Of a DNA stretch of 64,000 bases, positions 43,835 to 54,247 are shown one piece after another. The DNA is from Paraglaciecola arctica. GTDB taxonomy: Bacteria > Pseudomonadota > Gammaproteobacteria > Enterobacterales > Alteromonadaceae. The notes under the pieces are model-generated. The model was not told where the DNA came from and did not search any database. It saw nothing but the letters and a program-made list of their open reading frames with translations. Made by a program: the position numbers and the translations under genes. Position 1 is the first letter of the stretch. Every line of letters begins with the position of its first letter. The DNA is taken from NCBI RefSeq assembly GCF_018861065.1, contig NZ_JAHKQO010000045.1:124001-188000 (forward strand). Direction: 5' to 3'.

Positions 43835-44776
43835 TCATTCGTCAATTCTAAACTGAGATTGATATTGACTAGGCGCCACCCCCACATATTTATTGAAATT
43901 GAACCTTAGGGTGATGCCATTATCGTAACCCACTTTCTGAGCCAATTGTTCGATAGACAACTTTTCCACTTCCAATAATTGTTTAGCAAGGTTAATTCTT
44001 TGCTGATTAATCCAAGCTTTTGGACTCGTTCCCAAAGCACTTTTAAAATGCCGATCAAAACTGCGTCTAGACATACACGCTTGTTTAGCTAGGTCGTCTA
44101 CACAAAGCGGCTGATTAAGATGTTTAATAGCCCAATCAAGGGTATCGCTAAATGCGCCAGTATTTTTAGTTATTGGAGTTTCTACATATTGAGCCTGACC
44201 TCCATGCCTATGAGGAGAGATAACTAAACGTCTTGCTACTTGGTTGGCTATCTCATGACCAAAATCTTGTCGAACAATATCAATACCTAAGTCTAAAGCC
44301 GCAGCACTTCCGGCAGAGCAACTGATAGTTTGGTCATGGGTATAAAGTACATCGTCAACAAAATTAACTAAGGGAAAACGCTGTTTGAATATCTCACAAT
44401 AGCGCCAATGTGTGGTGGCTCGCTTATTTTGCAATAAACCTATCTGAGCTAATAAAAAGGCTCCAGAACAAAAACTAATAATCCGACCACCATTCTCAGA
44501 AAAAGCCCTCACTTTTTCCGCCAAATCTAGACGAACATGGTTATTGTTATTATTCCAACAGGGGATCACTAAGGTGTGATAACCATCTAGTGTCTGAATT
44601 GATTCAGCTGAAATAGTAATACCACCTGTCGCTCGCAACGCTCCTTTTTCAAAACAGACTACATCTGTGTGATACCAATCTTTATATTCTGGGCGTGACA
44701 ATGCAAAAATTTCAATGGCACAGGCTAGTTCAAAGGTAGCGATGTTCTGAAACGCTAAAATAGCAACTTTAAACAT
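43835..44776 (-). CDS. GlxA-type regulator: DJ-1/PfpI domain with AraC helix-turn-helix
   Basis: The 313-residue protein has an N-terminal class-I glutamine-amidotransferase-like domain (about 1-190, with the elbow ISFCSGAFLLA) and a C-terminal AraC double HTH (about 215-310: LAKQACMSRRSFDRHFKSALG and GYDNGITLRFNFNKYVGVAPSQY). Such proteins activate catabolic genes in response to amine or amino-acid ligands. GGAG lies ahead of the ATG. It is divergent from glgC; its target is unknown. Confidence 0.88.
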   Translation of the reverse strand: MFKVAILAFQNIATFELACAIEIFALSRPEYKDWYHTDVVCFEKGALRATGGITISAESIQTLDGYHTLVIPCWNNNNNHVRLDLAEKVRAFSENGGRIISFCSGAFLLAQIGLLQNKRATTHWRYCEIFKQRFPLVNFVDDVLYTHDQTISCSAGSAAALDLGIDIVRQDFGHEIANQVARRLVISPHRHGGQAQYVETPITKNTGAFSDTLDWAIKHLNQPLCVDDLAKQACMSRRSFDRHFKSALGTSPKAWINQQRINLAKQLLEVEKLSIEQLAQKVGYDNGITLRFNFNKYVGVAPSQYQSQFRIDE

Positions 44777-44959
44777 AGTAACTCCTTATTTGGACTGGCT
44801 AGACATGAGAGAAACGACACAAAAAGCCAAAAAGTTAGTCTCTCATCAATAACTTATCATAATATGTTTGTTTTGGATTGAGTTAAGACCTGTGTTGTGT
44901 AAACTCAATGTTAAGAGAAAAAGAACCTGTGCAATTTATTTTCGATGGAGTAACAATTT

Positions 44960-46222
44960 ATGGCAAAACAACCATCTCGCTATATTAGTAATTTAACACG
45001 CGAAACCTATGCACTTATTTTGGCTGGGGGCAGAGGGTCAAGGCTTTATGAACTGACTAACTGGCGAGCTAAGCCTGCGCTGTATTTTGGAGGAAAGTTT
45101 CGAATAATTGATTTTCCTTTATCAAACTGCATCAATTCAGGGATCCGAAACGTAGGTGTTGTTACACAATACAAATCTCACTCTTTAATCCGTCACCTTG
45201 TTAGAGGTTGGGGGCACTTTAAAAAAGAACTCGGTGAATCAGTAGAAATTCTTCCCGCTTCCCAGCGTTTTTCTGATAATTGGTATGAAGGTACCGCAGA
45301 CGCAGTTTTCCAAAATATTGATATCATTCGAGATGAATTGCCAAAATATGTAATGGTGTTATCTGGTGATCACATTTACCGAATGGACTATGGTAATTTA
45401 ATTGCACAGCATGCCGAGTCTGGCGCAAAAATGACAGTAAGCTGTATGCCGGTTCCGATAGAAGAAGCAGCAGGACAATTTGGGGTAATGTCGGTAGATG
45501 AAAACTTAAAAGTGATAGGCTTCGAAGAAAAACCAGCCAACCCTACGCCTTTGCCAAATGATCCTACTAAGTGTTTAGCGTCAATGGGTAACTACGTATT
45601 TGATACTGAATTTTTGTTTGAGCAATTAAAAGCAGACTCAGAAACCTCTGGCTCGGAGCGAGACTTTGGAAAGGACATAATTCCATCTATCATCGAAGAA
45701 GGTTCGGTTTATGCTTTCCAATTCGAAAGTGATGATGAAAATGAAGCCTATTGGCGTGATGTAGGTACCTTGGATTCATTTTGGCAAGCCAACATGGAAC
45801 TAGTTGCCCCGGTTCCAGCCCTTAATTTATACGATAAAAAATGGCCAATTTGGACCTATCAAGAACAATTACCACCTGCCAAGTTTGTTTGGGAAGAAGA
45901 TAATCGACGCGGTACAGCGATCAACTCAGTAGTATCGGGTGGTTGTATTATTTCTGGTGCAACGCTGCGTCGCAGTATTTGCTTTTCAAACGTCAGAGTC
46001 CACTCGTACTCTGAAATTGAAGACTCTGTATTGTTACCTGACGTCGAAGTACAGCGTAATTGTCGCATTAGAAAGGCGATTATTGATCGCGGTTGTATCG
46101 TTCCAGAAGGCACCACAATTGGCCATAGTCGCGAAGAAGATTTAGCCAGAGGTTTCAGAGTCTCTGAAAAAGGTGTGGTTTTAGTGACCCGAGAAATGTT
46201 GGGCCTAAAAGTGGGGTATTAG
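44960..46222 (+). CDS. glgC: Glucose-1-phosphate adenylyltransferase (ADP-glucose pyrophosphorylase)
   Basis: The 420-residue protein has a nucleotidyltransferase domain ([54 protein letters not shown]) and a left-handed beta-helix C-terminus. It makes ADP-glucose for glycogen synthesis and is usually allosterically controlled. No other glycogen gene is in the window. An intrinsic terminator follows. Confidence 0.95.
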   Translation: MAKQPSRYISNLTRETYALILAGGRGSRLYELTNWRAKPALYFGGKFRIIDFPLSNCINSGIRNVGVVTQYKSHSLIRHLVRGWGHFKKELGESVEILPASQRFSDNWYEGTADAVFQNIDIIRDELPKYVMVLSGDHIYRMDYGNLIAQHAESGAKMTVSCMPVPIEEAAGQFGVMSVDENLKVIGFEEKPANPTPLPNDPTKCLASMGNYVFDTEFLFEQLKADSETSGSERDFGKDIIPSIIEEGSVYAFQFESDDENEAYWRDVGTLDSFWQANMELVAPVPALNLYDKKWPIWTYQEQLPPAKFVWEEDNRRGTAINSVVSGGCIISGATLRRSICFSNVRVHSYSEIEDSVLLPDVEVQRNCRIRKAIIDRGCIVPEGTTIGHSREEDLARGFRVSEKGVVLVTREMLGLKVGY

Positions 46223-46255
46223 TTTCACTAATTTTTCGGTAATTTTTTGATTAAT

Positions 46256-46279
46256 AAGCCGCGTCGAAGCGGCTTTTTT
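46256..46279 (+). terminator. Intrinsic terminator after glgC
   Basis: The arms AAGCCGC and GCGGCTT enclose a 6-base loop, and a T-run follows. It lies 34 bp past the glgC stop. Confidence 0.92.
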
Positions 46280-46292
46280 GTTGCTGTGCCAT

Positions 46293-47105
46293 CTAACGTC
46301 TAGCGCTTTCCCAAAGACGAATTTTATCACTTATCAAATTAGCAACTTGTTGCGGATATTCTAATGGGAACATATGGCCTCCCCCTTCAAATATCTGATG
46401 TTCAATTTTGCTTTTTTTAATAAAGGTACCTAAAAAAGACGGTGTGCATACATCACTTTGGCTCCCCGTAACCAGTAAACCGGGTACAGTAAGTCGTTTG
46501 TAGTACTTGTTCAGGTTATGGGGCACATTGCGGTATATATTTGCTTCAATCTGCGCATCGAAATTAAGCCGCAACTCCCCCTCTCTTTCGTCTATGGCCG
46601 CCGCGACGTAATCTTGGATACATTCCAATTGAAAGTTTTTAAACAACGCCTTCGATTGAAAATAGGCCACAACATCTGTGCCTAAAGGCCAACTTTGGCA
46701 ACGCACTTTAGCTTTACCCGCCGGAGAGAGTTTATCAATTAAGGGAGAGTATTTAACCAACCTAAAGGCTAACCTAGCTAATCCAGAAGCGATCGGAGGA
46801 TCGAGCAGGATTACCCCTTTGATTAAGTCAGGCCTGTCACAGGCCGCCATAAAAGACACGACAGATCCCATTGAATGCCCAACTAAATAAGCAGGAGCCT
46901 TTACCTTATCAGTTAAATAATCTGTTAACTCCAATATTTGATTTCCCCAATTGGTATTCACCGGAAATCGCTCAGAATGAGCAAATTTAGTGATTGCATG
47001 CACCTCAAAATCATCGGGAAGTTGATCAAATATTTGTTGGTAGCTGCCTGCGGGAAAGCCATTCGCATGGGCAAAGTGTAATTTAATTTTTGTGGATCCA
47101 GTCAT
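46293..47105 (-). CDS. Alpha/beta hydrolase
   Basis: The 270-residue protein has HANGFPAGSY near the start, the nucleophile elbow GHSMGS, and a C-terminal catalytic histidine (EGGGHMFPLE). It has no signal peptide. The family covers esterases and lipases; substrate unknown. It is convergent with glgC. Confidence 0.8.
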   Translation of the reverse strand: MTGSTKIKLHFAHANGFPAGSYQQIFDQLPDDFEVHAITKFAHSERFPVNTNWGNQILELTDYLTDKVKAPAYLVGHSMGSVVSFMAACDRPDLIKGVILLDPPIASGLARLAFRLVKYSPLIDKLSPAGKAKVRCQSWPLGTDVVAYFQSKALFKNFQLECIQDYVAAAIDEREGELRLNFDAQIEANIYRNVPHNLNKYYKRLTVPGLLVTGSQSDVCTPSFLGTFIKKSKIEHQIFEGGGHMFPLEYPQQVANLISDKIRLWESARR

Positions 47106-47130
47106 TTAAAACCTGTTAATTTGAATGAAT

Positions 47131-47154
47131 AAAGGCTCTCAAATGAGAGCCTTT
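47131..47154 (-). terminator. Perfect 10-bp stem-loop downstream of the MFS gene
   Basis: AAAGGCTCTC and GAGAGCCTTT pair around AAAT. On the minus strand TTTATT follows the stem. It lies 94 bp past the MFS stop and just ahead of the hydrolase gene, so it probably ends the MFS transcript. Confidence 0.7.
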
Positions 47155-47247
47155 AAGTGGTGCAGTGTAACTACGTTACTGTGAGATTATTATCTCAGAT
47201 ACTCACAAGTCGACCAAATAAAATTACGGTCAAGCTACTAGCTAACA

Positions 47248-48570
47248 TTAGCCGTTTCGCTCTTCCGCGGCCTTCCAATCGCCAGGAATTTGTTTAGCGG
47301 TCCAAAAGAACGCAATAATTGACATGATATAGGGAACCGCTAACCATGACAGCGACAATCTCAAAGCTTCAATTTCACCATATTGTTCTGTGTAGAAATT
47401 ACTTAAAATACCAATGAAAGTTGGGCCGCCACCTAAGGCAATGATATTTAAGACAAAGAAAAACAGTGCCGTCGACATCGCTCTTACTTTAACCGGCGCT
47501 AAAGTTTGCGCAAGAGCAAAAGAAGGCCCTAAATAGAAACCGCTGGTGAACAGTAGTACGGTGACTAATGCGATAGAAAGTTCAAGAGATTCAACCTGCA
47601 GTGACATATAATAAGCTGGTGCACCAATGACTAACGCCAATGCAGGAACTAATCCGTATGCGCCGCGGTTGGACTTGCCCCATTTATCTACCAAGACTCC
47701 ACCAAGCCATACTCCGCCAGCATAAGCGGTGCCGTTAATTACACCCAATGTAATTAGAAATTGAGTAATATCCAGGCCTGCGTGTGCACGTACATAAAAA
47801 TCAATCATCCATGTAGAAATGGCGTAATTACCAAATGAACCAAACGAAATAGCGAAACACATTCCCCACCAAGATTTAATGGATAACAATGCTTTGATTG
47901 ATTCCCATGACTTACCTTGTGCCGAAGACGTTTGCATATTGCCACTACGAGAGGGCTCCTTAACCGTTAGTTTTAATAATATGGCTAAAGCGATCCCGGG
48001 TAAGCCAACAGCGATCATCACCATGCGCCAATCGGCTTCTCCACCTCTTAAGAAAAATGCTGATGCAAAAAAGGCCAACATGATCCCAAAAGGAATTCCC
48101 ATAGAATAAATCGCTAAAGCACCTGCTCGTTTTTCCTTGGGAAATAAATCAGAAATAATTGAGTGTGAAGGAGGACTACCGCCGGCCTCTCCTATACCCA
48201 CACCAATGCGGGCAAACGCAAGTTGTGCAAAATTTCCGGCCAATCCAGAAGCTGCAGTAAAACCACTCCAAAGAGTAAGTGAAATCGCAACTATATTCAC
48301 CCTACTGTACCTGTCTGCTAGCCAAGCGATAGGGATACCCACCACTGTATACAACAAGGCAAAATAAATGCCTTTAAGCCAACCTAACTGCGCATCATCT
48401 AGACCTAAGTCTGCTTTGATAAAAGGCGACAATATACCGATAATTTGCCTGTCTATAAAATTGAAGGCATAAATCAACGTCAAAATAAATAGAACATAGT
48501 TTCGATATCCATTCGACACCGCTGGGGGTGTTTCTGGAGACTCGCTGCTCACTTTTTGTTCACTTGCCAT
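47248..48570 (-). CDS. MFS transporter (spinster-like)
   Basis: The 440-residue protein has about 12 transmembrane helices. Marks are FIDRQIIGILSPFIKADLGL, the A-type motif WLADRYSRVN, and GIGEAGGSPPSHSIISDLFP, a pattern seen in the spinster-like branch of MFS. The substrate is not known. It is divergent from the thioesterase gene at 48790. Confidence 0.85.
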   Translation of the reverse strand: MASEQKVSSESPETPPAVSNGYRNYVLFILTLIYAFNFIDRQIIGILSPFIKADLGLDDAQLGWLKGIYFALLYTVVGIPIAWLADRYSRVNIVAISLTLWSGFTAASGLAGNFAQLAFARIGVGIGEAGGSPPSHSIISDLFPKEKRAGALAIYSMGIPFGIMLAFFASAFFLRGGEADWRMVMIAVGLPGIALAILLKLTVKEPSRSGNMQTSSAQGKSWESIKALLSIKSWWGMCFAISFGSFGNYAISTWMIDFYVRAHAGLDITQFLITLGVINGTAYAGGVWLGGVLVDKWGKSNRGAYGLVPALALVIGAPAYYMSLQVESLELSIALVTVLLFTSGFYLGPSFALAQTLAPVKVRAMSTALFFFVLNIIALGGGPTFIGILSNFYTEQYGEIEALRLSLSWLAVPYIMSIIAFFWTAKQIPGDWKAAEERNG

Positions 48571-48789
48571 CTATGTATCCTTAGAACTAGGTGTTTAATG
48601 TTTTCCTCATGGTACGGGTTGCAGGCTAGTAATTTCAAGCTAAATTGTTAAGTTTTTGTAAACATAACAGGTAGTTATGCTCAATCATAAAGACATGAAA
48701 TCATCAAAGTAATTCTAGGCATTATCATAATTGTCTACAGATCAGACCAGATTATGGTTAACAACTGATTAACGGAGCCAAAATAAATT

Positions 48790-49599
48790 ATGCATATTGA
48801 TATATTGCTAAATTCGGTCAAACAACAAGTTAAATCAAATATTGATGACGTGAGACTGTCGGTTAGCAGCGGATGGGAGCAAGGTCGCACACTTTACGGT
48901 GGTATTTCCGCCTCTCTCGCTTATCAAGCAATGCGAGAAGTCGTGAGTCCGGATAAAATAATACGCTCGTTAAGCACTAACTTTATAGGTCCAATTGAAG
49001 CCGAAAAGGAATTCAGCATCAACGTAGAGGTGCTTCGAGAAGGAAAAAATGTCATTCAAGTCGTCGCCAAAATAATTCAAGGTGACAAAGTGGCATTAAT
49101 GAGTCAGGCAAGTTTTGGTACGGCTCGCAAATCAAAGATCCATGTTCCGAATCAACTTCAGCACAACATGGAATATCCGTTAAAGCCAAACGGCATGCCT
49201 AATATCCCAAAAGTCACCCCGAAATTTATTAGAAATTTCGAATTAGCCCAAAGCAAAGGTGGTTGGCCCTTCACTGGCAAAAAAGACAGTGATTTGCATG
49301 GTTGGATGCGCTTTAAAGAACAACCAAATGAGTTTTGTGACGCTCATTTAATTGCCTTGATAGATATTTGGCCTCCAACGGTTTTACAATTATTACGCTG
49401 GCCTGCCATGGCGAGTACTATGAGTTGGAACTTGGAATTCATTCATCCCCATCAAAACATCGCAGGAAATGACTGGATAGCTTACCAAGCTAACACTAGG
49501 CAAGCAGCTGATGGATATGCACATACCGAGGCGAATATATGGGATAGGCATGGCTCTATTGTTGCAATTAGTAGGCAAGTAGTCACGGTATTTGCCTAA
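48790..49599 (+). CDS. Acyl-CoA thioesterase-like protein (double hot-dog)
   Basis: This 269-residue protein has two hot-dog halves (GRTLYGGISASLAYQAMREV in the first; PHQNIAGNDWIAYQANTRQA and YAHTEANIWDRHGSIVAISRQ in the second). The pattern matches TesB-like/4HBT_3 thioesterases. It probably hydrolyses acyl-CoA; chain preference cannot be read. Confidence 0.8.
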   Translation: MHIDILLNSVKQQVKSNIDDVRLSVSSGWEQGRTLYGGISASLAYQAMREVVSPDKIIRSLSTNFIGPIEAEKEFSINVEVLREGKNVIQVVAKIIQGDKVALMSQASFGTARKSKIHVPNQLQHNMEYPLKPNGMPNIPKVTPKFIRNFELAQSKGGWPFTGKKDSDLHGWMRFKEQPNEFCDAHLIALIDIWPPTVLQLLRWPAMASTMSWNLEFIHPHQNIAGNDWIAYQANTRQAADGYAHTEANIWDRHGSIVAISRQVVTVFA

Positions 49600-49636
49600 C
49601 TAAGAAACAGCAGTATAAATTAATTAAGGCTGGCAG

Positions 49637-50482
49637 TTAAAACATCGCCAGTGAAGACGGACTAAACAAAGCTAACGCACTCATTAACTGCAAATTACTA
49701 AAGTCTAGGGCATTATTAACCGCCTCTATATCCAACCCTAGACTCTGGTACATTTGTTCGCTCACATCGCCGTGGATTGGATAATAACCGCTATTAATAT
49801 TATTTCTAGCTAGCAAATAAGCGAGTTGCATGATTTTATCTTCATTGGTTTTAGCTTTATTTTCACTGACGTGAGTGTTCCCCACAGTTTCCGCAATATC
49901 ACTTGGTATCCCCCATAGCTTTAACAGTTCAGATGAAATTGCTGCATAGGAAAAGCCTAAGTACTTTTTTTGCAACATCAGAGGGGAGCTTTCACTAGAA
50001 ATCGCAGCGCATTGACTGGCTTTCTCTGGATCTAACTTTACCAACACCAGTTCGCCAAGATTATGCAATAAACCACACACAAATAATTTTTCAGGCTCTT
50101 TTAACCCTAACTCTTCGGCAAAATACTTACACAACAAAGCACAACTTACTGCTTGTTCCCAATATTGATCTAAATCGATCACATCGGGGCTAATTTTTTG
50201 AAATGCTCTGCTCACTCCGTAAGCTAAAACTAAATCATAGATTGAACGCGTACCTATCACCTGAATGGCTTTGGCAACGGTAGTAATAGTATTTGGAAAT
50301 TTGTACAAAGCGCTGTTAGAAATCTTTAAGACTTGTGACATGATTGCTGGGTCATAATTAATCACTTCGGCAATATCTTCAATACAAGTCGCGTCATCGT
50401 CTATTAATTGCTTAACTTTCACAGCCGCCTCGGGCAGCACAAAAACATCTCCAGCGTTTATTGCGTATTCTTTTACATTCAT
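49637..50482 (-). CDS. HDOD-domain signalling protein
   Basis: The 281-residue protein is almost entirely an HDOD domain (CIEDIAEVINYDPAIMSQVLKISNSALYKFP, VIGTRSIYDLVLAYGVSRAF, FVCGLLHNLGELVL). HDOD proteins lack the catalytic metal site of HD phosphodiesterases and act in regulation. No partner is adjacent. The target is unknown. Confidence 0.9.
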   Translation of the reverse strand: MNVKEYAINAGDVFVLPEAAVKVKQLIDDDATCIEDIAEVINYDPAIMSQVLKISNSALYKFPNTITTVAKAIQVIGTRSIYDLVLAYGVSRAFQKISPDVIDLDQYWEQAVSCALLCKYFAEELGLKEPEKLFVCGLLHNLGELVLVKLDPEKASQCAAISSESSPLMLQKKYLGFSYAAISSELLKLWGIPSDIAETVGNTHVSENKAKTNEDKIMQLAYLLARNNINSGYYPIHGDVSEQMYQSLGLDIEAVNNALDFSNLQLMSALALFSPSSLAMF

Positions 50483-50893
50483 ATAATTGCTCCACCTTAG
50501 CGTCCATTAAGCTGATTGTAATCTATGTTTGATTTTACTGCATGATCAATCTTACAAAATTGTAAATTACTCAACTTAAACAACTAAATAGGTGAAACTA
50601 AATTGCGAAGAACCATTGTTTAAATTTCTTAAACTAGCTTATCTGAGTATATTTGATTGATAACACTTCGCGACTCGAGAACGGGTTGCGTCACAATACC
50701 TAGCGAATACTAAACTCAACAAAATAATCGTTCAGGGGTGTCTGTTTACTATATAAATCGTTGGAAGGCGTATTTTGGATTATTTAATCGTTTTTGCTGA
50801 GTTTACTTTTAGTGAATGCTTAACTGACACAAACTAAGATACATCAATGCAAATATTTGAGTTTTTGAAAATACTATTTTGAAAGGATATAAA
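50483..50893. other. Intergenic region without a recognised gene
   Basis: AT-rich spacer between the HDOD gene start and the structured element at 50894. It should hold the HDOD promoter (minus strand). I see no conserved ORF. Confidence 0.5.
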
Positions 50894-51030
50894 AAGATGG
50901 TGGGTCGTGCTGGATTATAAAATACGTCCTGTTTTTTATCCTCCGGACCATCGCCAAAACCGCTAGCGATGTTAAAATTTGTTCCATACAAATTTTTCGA
51001 ACCACGCTGGCTCTCATCCAGCACGACTAG
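50894..51030. repeat. Structured element holding a copy of the tRNA-Lys 3' end
   Basis: Bases 50894-50916 repeat, without mismatch, the 23 bases at 51082-51104 that cover the 3' end and CCA of the downstream tRNA-Lys. The 12 bases GTCGTGCTGGAT (50904-50915) recur inverted at 51016-51027. Nested inside are a 9-bp perfect stem (50974-50982 / 50988-50996) and CATCGC/GCGATG arms (50949-50954 / 50966-50971). It may be a decayed third tRNA or an attachment-site-like scar. Confidence 0.6.
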
Positions 51031-51085
51031 GCCATATGCTTGATGTTGGTAATAGATTGCTATGGAATATAAAAATTGAAGAAGA

Positions 51086-51161
51086 TGGTGGGTCGTGCTG
51101 GATTCGAACCAGCGACCAATTGATTAAAAGTCAACTGCTCTACCAACTGAGCTAACGACCC
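51086..51161 (-). tRNA. tRNA-Lys (UUU)
   Basis: The 76-nt gene includes the encoded CCA. The 5' end is GGGTCGTTAGCTCAG, the anticodon loop is CTTTTAA with anticodon TTT, and the T arm is GGTTCGAATCC. The sequence is identical to the second copy upstream. Confidence 0.97.
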
Positions 51162-51208
51162 ATCTATTGAAATTTTTTACAGTGCTCACTTGTGTGATTA
51201 AAGAAAAT

Positions 51209-51284
51209 TGGTGGGTCGTGCTGGATTCGAACCAGCGACCAATTGATTAAAAGTCAACTGCTCTACCAACTGAGCTAACGACCC
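51209..51284 (-). tRNA. tRNA-Lys (UUU)
   Basis: Second identical 76-nt copy, 47 bp from the first and nearer the promoter. Both are probably transcribed leftward from one promoter at 51325-51352. Confidence 0.97.
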
Positions 51285-51324
51285 ATTTTTCAATTTTCTT
51301 TCCGCCTCACTGCGAGGGCGGCAT

Positions 51325-51352
51325 ATAATACTCAATTGAAATCTCAGTGCAA
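51325..51352 (-). promoter_or_regulatory. Stable-RNA type promoter of the tRNA-Lys genes
   Basis: On the minus strand TTGCAC (-35) and TATTAT (-10) are spaced by 16 bases, and a GC-rich discriminator (GCCGCCC) follows. That pattern is typical of promoters under stringent control. Confidence 0.75.
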
Positions 51353-51503
51353 CCCAAATGGCATTATTATTTCAATAATATGAACTGTTTGCTGAAAAAC
51401 CGAACAATAGTAAATTCAGCAAACTAAAACAGATTAAAAAACTAACAATCGATCCCCATATTGGTTCACATCAGAAATCAAAAATAGCGGTCAAAAATTC
51501 TGA

Positions 51504-52250
51504 TTAGAGACCTTTAAGTCGATTCTCAGCCAATTTAGCTGAAGATGAATCGGGAAACTCTGCCACAACTTGTTCCCAAAGTTGTTTAGCCCGTGCGGCG
51601 TTAGAACGTTCCATTTCAGTTATACCTAACTTCAAGGTTGCATCCGCTCTTTTGTTCGAATCTGGATAATTGGTGATTAACGAATTGAATTGTTCGCCTG
51701 CACCAGCCCAATCTTGCTTATTAAACAATAATTGACCTAACCAGTAGTGTGCGTTGGGTACGTAACTAGAATCAGGAAAATGTTGCAAAAACAATTGAAA
51801 CTCAGGGATGGCTTGATCATATAGTCTATCTTTTAGGATCAAATTCACCGCTTTGTCATAAGCTCCATTTTCATTTGCTGAGTAAGGCACTTCAGGAGTC
51901 ACGGCCACAGGGTTAACAGCAGCGCTAGGTATCGTTGAGGGCTGGGTTTTGACAGATTCGATACGTTTATCTATTTCTAGATAAAGTTCTCTTTGTCGTT
52001 CAAGAATTTTCTCTAATTGATAGTTTTGTACTTCAATAGCCCCTCGAAGTTCGTTTACTTCGTTTTGCATTATATCAAGCTGCTCTTGCTGACGGTGCTG
52101 CGCTTCTGTTCGTGCCGAAAACTTTCTTTCAAGTTCAGTAATGCGTTGGTCACTACTGGCGCTAGTTACGTCTGACACAGGCGCAGGAGCCGCAATAACT
52201 GCGGCTCCATATAGACCTAGCAAACTTATCGCTAAGGTACGTTTCATCAT
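51504..52250 (-). CDS. cpoB: Cell division coordinator CpoB (YbgF)
   Basis: The 248-residue periplasmic protein has a signal peptide (cleavage near VIAAPA), an N-terminal coiled coil (about 35-105) and three TPR repeats (about 130-245: YDKAVNLILKDRLYDQAIPEF, SYVPNAHYWLGQLL). It coordinates TolA with cell-wall synthesis at the septum. It is the last gene of the tol-pal cluster. Confidence 0.93.
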   Translation of the reverse strand: MMKRTLAISLLGLYGAAVIAAPAPVSDVTSASSDQRITELERKFSARTEAQHRQQEQLDIMQNEVNELRGAIEVQNYQLEKILERQRELYLEIDKRIESVKTQPSTIPSAAVNPVAVTPEVPYSANENGAYDKAVNLILKDRLYDQAIPEFQLFLQHFPDSSYVPNAHYWLGQLLFNKQDWAGAGEQFNSLITNYPDSNKRADATLKLGITEMERSNAARAKQLWEQVVAEFPDSSSAKLAENRLKGL

Positions 52251-52265
52251 ATTTGACTTCTATTA

Positions 52266-52832
52266 TTAATAAACCAAAACACCTCGACGGTTTTCTGCAA
52301 AAGCCGCCTCAGTTGAAGAATTGTTGACAGGTTTTTCTTCACCATATGACACTACTGATATTTGTGAAGGACTCACACCTGCATTCAATAAGTAGGTTTG
52401 TACTGATTTAGCACGAGATTCACCCAATGCAATGTTATATTCAGGGGTTCCACGGCTATCACAGTGGCCTTCAATTACCACCGACTGACTGCTGTTTTTC
52501 ACTAAAAATGCAGCGTGTTGATCTAAAATACCGTAGTACTTAGAGCTAATACTGGCTCTATCAAAATCAAAATAAACCAATTGGTTATTTTCAAGCGCCA
52601 TTAATTCTTGTTTCATTTCTTCAGCAGGAGTCAACATAGGTGCAACTTTACCAGCTTCAACCATTGAATCACGTGCTTCTTGCGCTTTACGATCGGCTTC
52701 TGCTTGCTCTTGGGCAATTCTTGCTTCTTCTGCAGCCGCACTAGATGCACTTTCATCTGTAGAAGTACAAGCCATCATAGTTACAACTGGAAGAGCTATA
52801 ACCAACCCTTTTAAAATTTTATTTAGTTGCAT
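52266..52832 (-). CDS. pal: Peptidoglycan-associated lipoprotein Pal
   Basis: This 188-residue lipoprotein has a lipobox at VTMMAC and an OmpA-like peptidoglycan-binding domain (about 85-188: VYFDFDRASI, VVIEGHCDSRGTPEYNIALGE, GEEKPVNNSSTEAAFAENRR). It anchors the outer membrane to peptidoglycan and is moved by the Tol system. A coiled Ala/Glu-rich linker precedes the domain. Confidence 0.97.
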   Translation of the reverse strand: MQLNKILKGLVIALPVVTMMACTSTDESASSAAAEEARIAQEQAEADRKAQEARDSMVEAGKVAPMLTPAEEMKQELMALENNQLVYFDFDRASISSKYYGILDQHAAFLVKNSSQSVVIEGHCDSRGTPEYNIALGESRAKSVQTYLLNAGVSPSQISVVSYGEEKPVNNSSTEAAFAENRRGVLVY

Positions 52833-52876
52833 TCTTTTTTTCCTGTTTTTATCGAATTTAAGTAAAAATGTAAAAT

Positions 52877-54247
52877 TTAACGTAAAAATGGTGACCAGGT
52901 CGGAGCCTTCACCTGACCATCGGCCGCAGGCAGTAGTGCTTTAAATCTGCCATCTAAAGACACCAAAGACAAAACTTGCTTTCCTTGATGTAAGGTACTG
53001 TAAATAATCATACTTCCATTTGGCGCTATACTAGGTGATTCATCCAAAAAGGTTTTAGTGAGCACCTGTAGATTACCATTTGTCAAATCTTGGCGCGAAA
53101 TATGATATTTTCCACGTGTTCGATTGACCATCACCATTTGTTTACCGTCTGGTGTGATTGTCCCACCTAAGTTCATTTCACCTTCAAAAGTCAAGCGACG
53201 AACCTTGCCTGATGCTAAATTTACTCGATATATCTGAGGTTTACCACCCCGTTCTGAACTAAATATTAAGCTCTTACTATCTGGAGTCCAGCTTGGTTCA
53301 GTATCTATTGCTCTATTTTTGGTTACCCTACGTAATTGTTTACTAGCAATATTCATAACATAGAGTTCAGTATTGCCGTCTTTTGACAATACCATTGCGA
53401 GGCTTTTTCCATCAGGAGAGAACTTTGGTGAACCGTTAATCCCAGGAAAACTAGTCATTTGTGTTCTATTCATGGTGTAGATATCTTGGATAAATATCTG
53501 CGGGCGTTTGTTTTCAAAACTGACGTAAGCTAACTTTGTACCATCTGGTGACCAAGATGGAGACATAAGCGGCTCAGGGGAACGTAGTAAAATGGTTTCG
53601 TTTGCACCGTCATAATCCGCCACAACTATTTGAAAGGGTAAATCATATTTGTTTCTATCGCGAACAATGACATAAGCAATACGCGTTAAAAACGCCCCTT
53701 TTTCTCCAGTGAGTTTTTCATAAACCACATCGCTTATTCTATGGGAGTGGCGCCTAAAATCACTACCAGAAATAGTCATTTTACTCGCTGCTAATACATG
53801 CTCATTACTTGAAATGAGTTTACCGCCGCTTAACATTTGTGACTGACCACCGGTAATTTGACCACGCAATACATCGATTAACTCATAAGTCACCGTGTAT
53901 CTATCTATACCTGTAAGTTCAACCTTACCCACCAACACAGCTTCTATACCCTTAGATGCCCATGCACTGTAATCCACCTCTTTATCAGCAGAGGGGTATT
54001 GCGGCATATCTCTAGAATTAATAGGATTAAACTTACCACTGCGACGCAAATCAGCCGCGATCACATCTGTGAGTTTATCAGGCATCACCCCTTCACCCAC
54101 CCATTTAAAAGGCACAACTCCAATAGGACGAGACGTATCGACTCCTTCAGTGATAACAATTTCCAGCGCGGAAAAGCTGCGAAAACTAACAGACAAAATA
54201 AAAAATGAAAGCAGTAGTTTCTTAGTTATAGACATAGTTTTAAACAT
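52877..54247 (-). CDS. tolB: Tol-Pal system protein TolB
   Basis: The 456-residue periplasmic protein has a signal peptide, an N-terminal alpha/beta domain (about 30-165) and a beta-propeller of WD40-like repeats ([56 protein letters not shown]). It binds Pal and releases it from peptidoglycan under the action of TolA. Its ATG shares one base with the tolA stop (TAATG). Confidence 0.96.
   Translation of the reverse strand: MFKTMSITKKLLLSFFILSVSFRSFSALEIVITEGVDTSRPIGVVPFKWVGEGVMPDKLTDVIAADLRRSGKFNPINSRDMPQYPSADKEVDYSAWASKGIEAVLVGKVELTGIDRYTVTYELIDVLRGQITGGQSQMLSGGKLISSNEHVLAASKMTISGSDFRRHSHRISDVVYEKLTGEKGAFLTRIAYVIVRDRNKYDLPFQIVVADYDGANETILLRSPEPLMSPSWSPDGTKLAYVSFENKRPQIFIQDIYTMNRTQMTSFPGINGSPKFSPDGKSLAMVLSKDGNTELYVMNIASKQLRRVTKNRAIDTEPSWTPDSKSLIFSSERGGKPQIYRVNLASGKVRRLTFEGEMNLGGTITPDGKQMVMVNRTRGKYHISRQDLTNGNLQVLTKTFLDESPSIAPNGSMIIYSTLHQGKQVLSLVSLDGRFKALLPAADGQVKAPTWSPFLR

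Noticed and set aside
50809-51024. 71-codon leftward frame over the tRNA-Lys copy region
   Set aside because: Most of it overlaps inverted repeats and the tRNA 3'-end copy, and the protein has no recognisable features.
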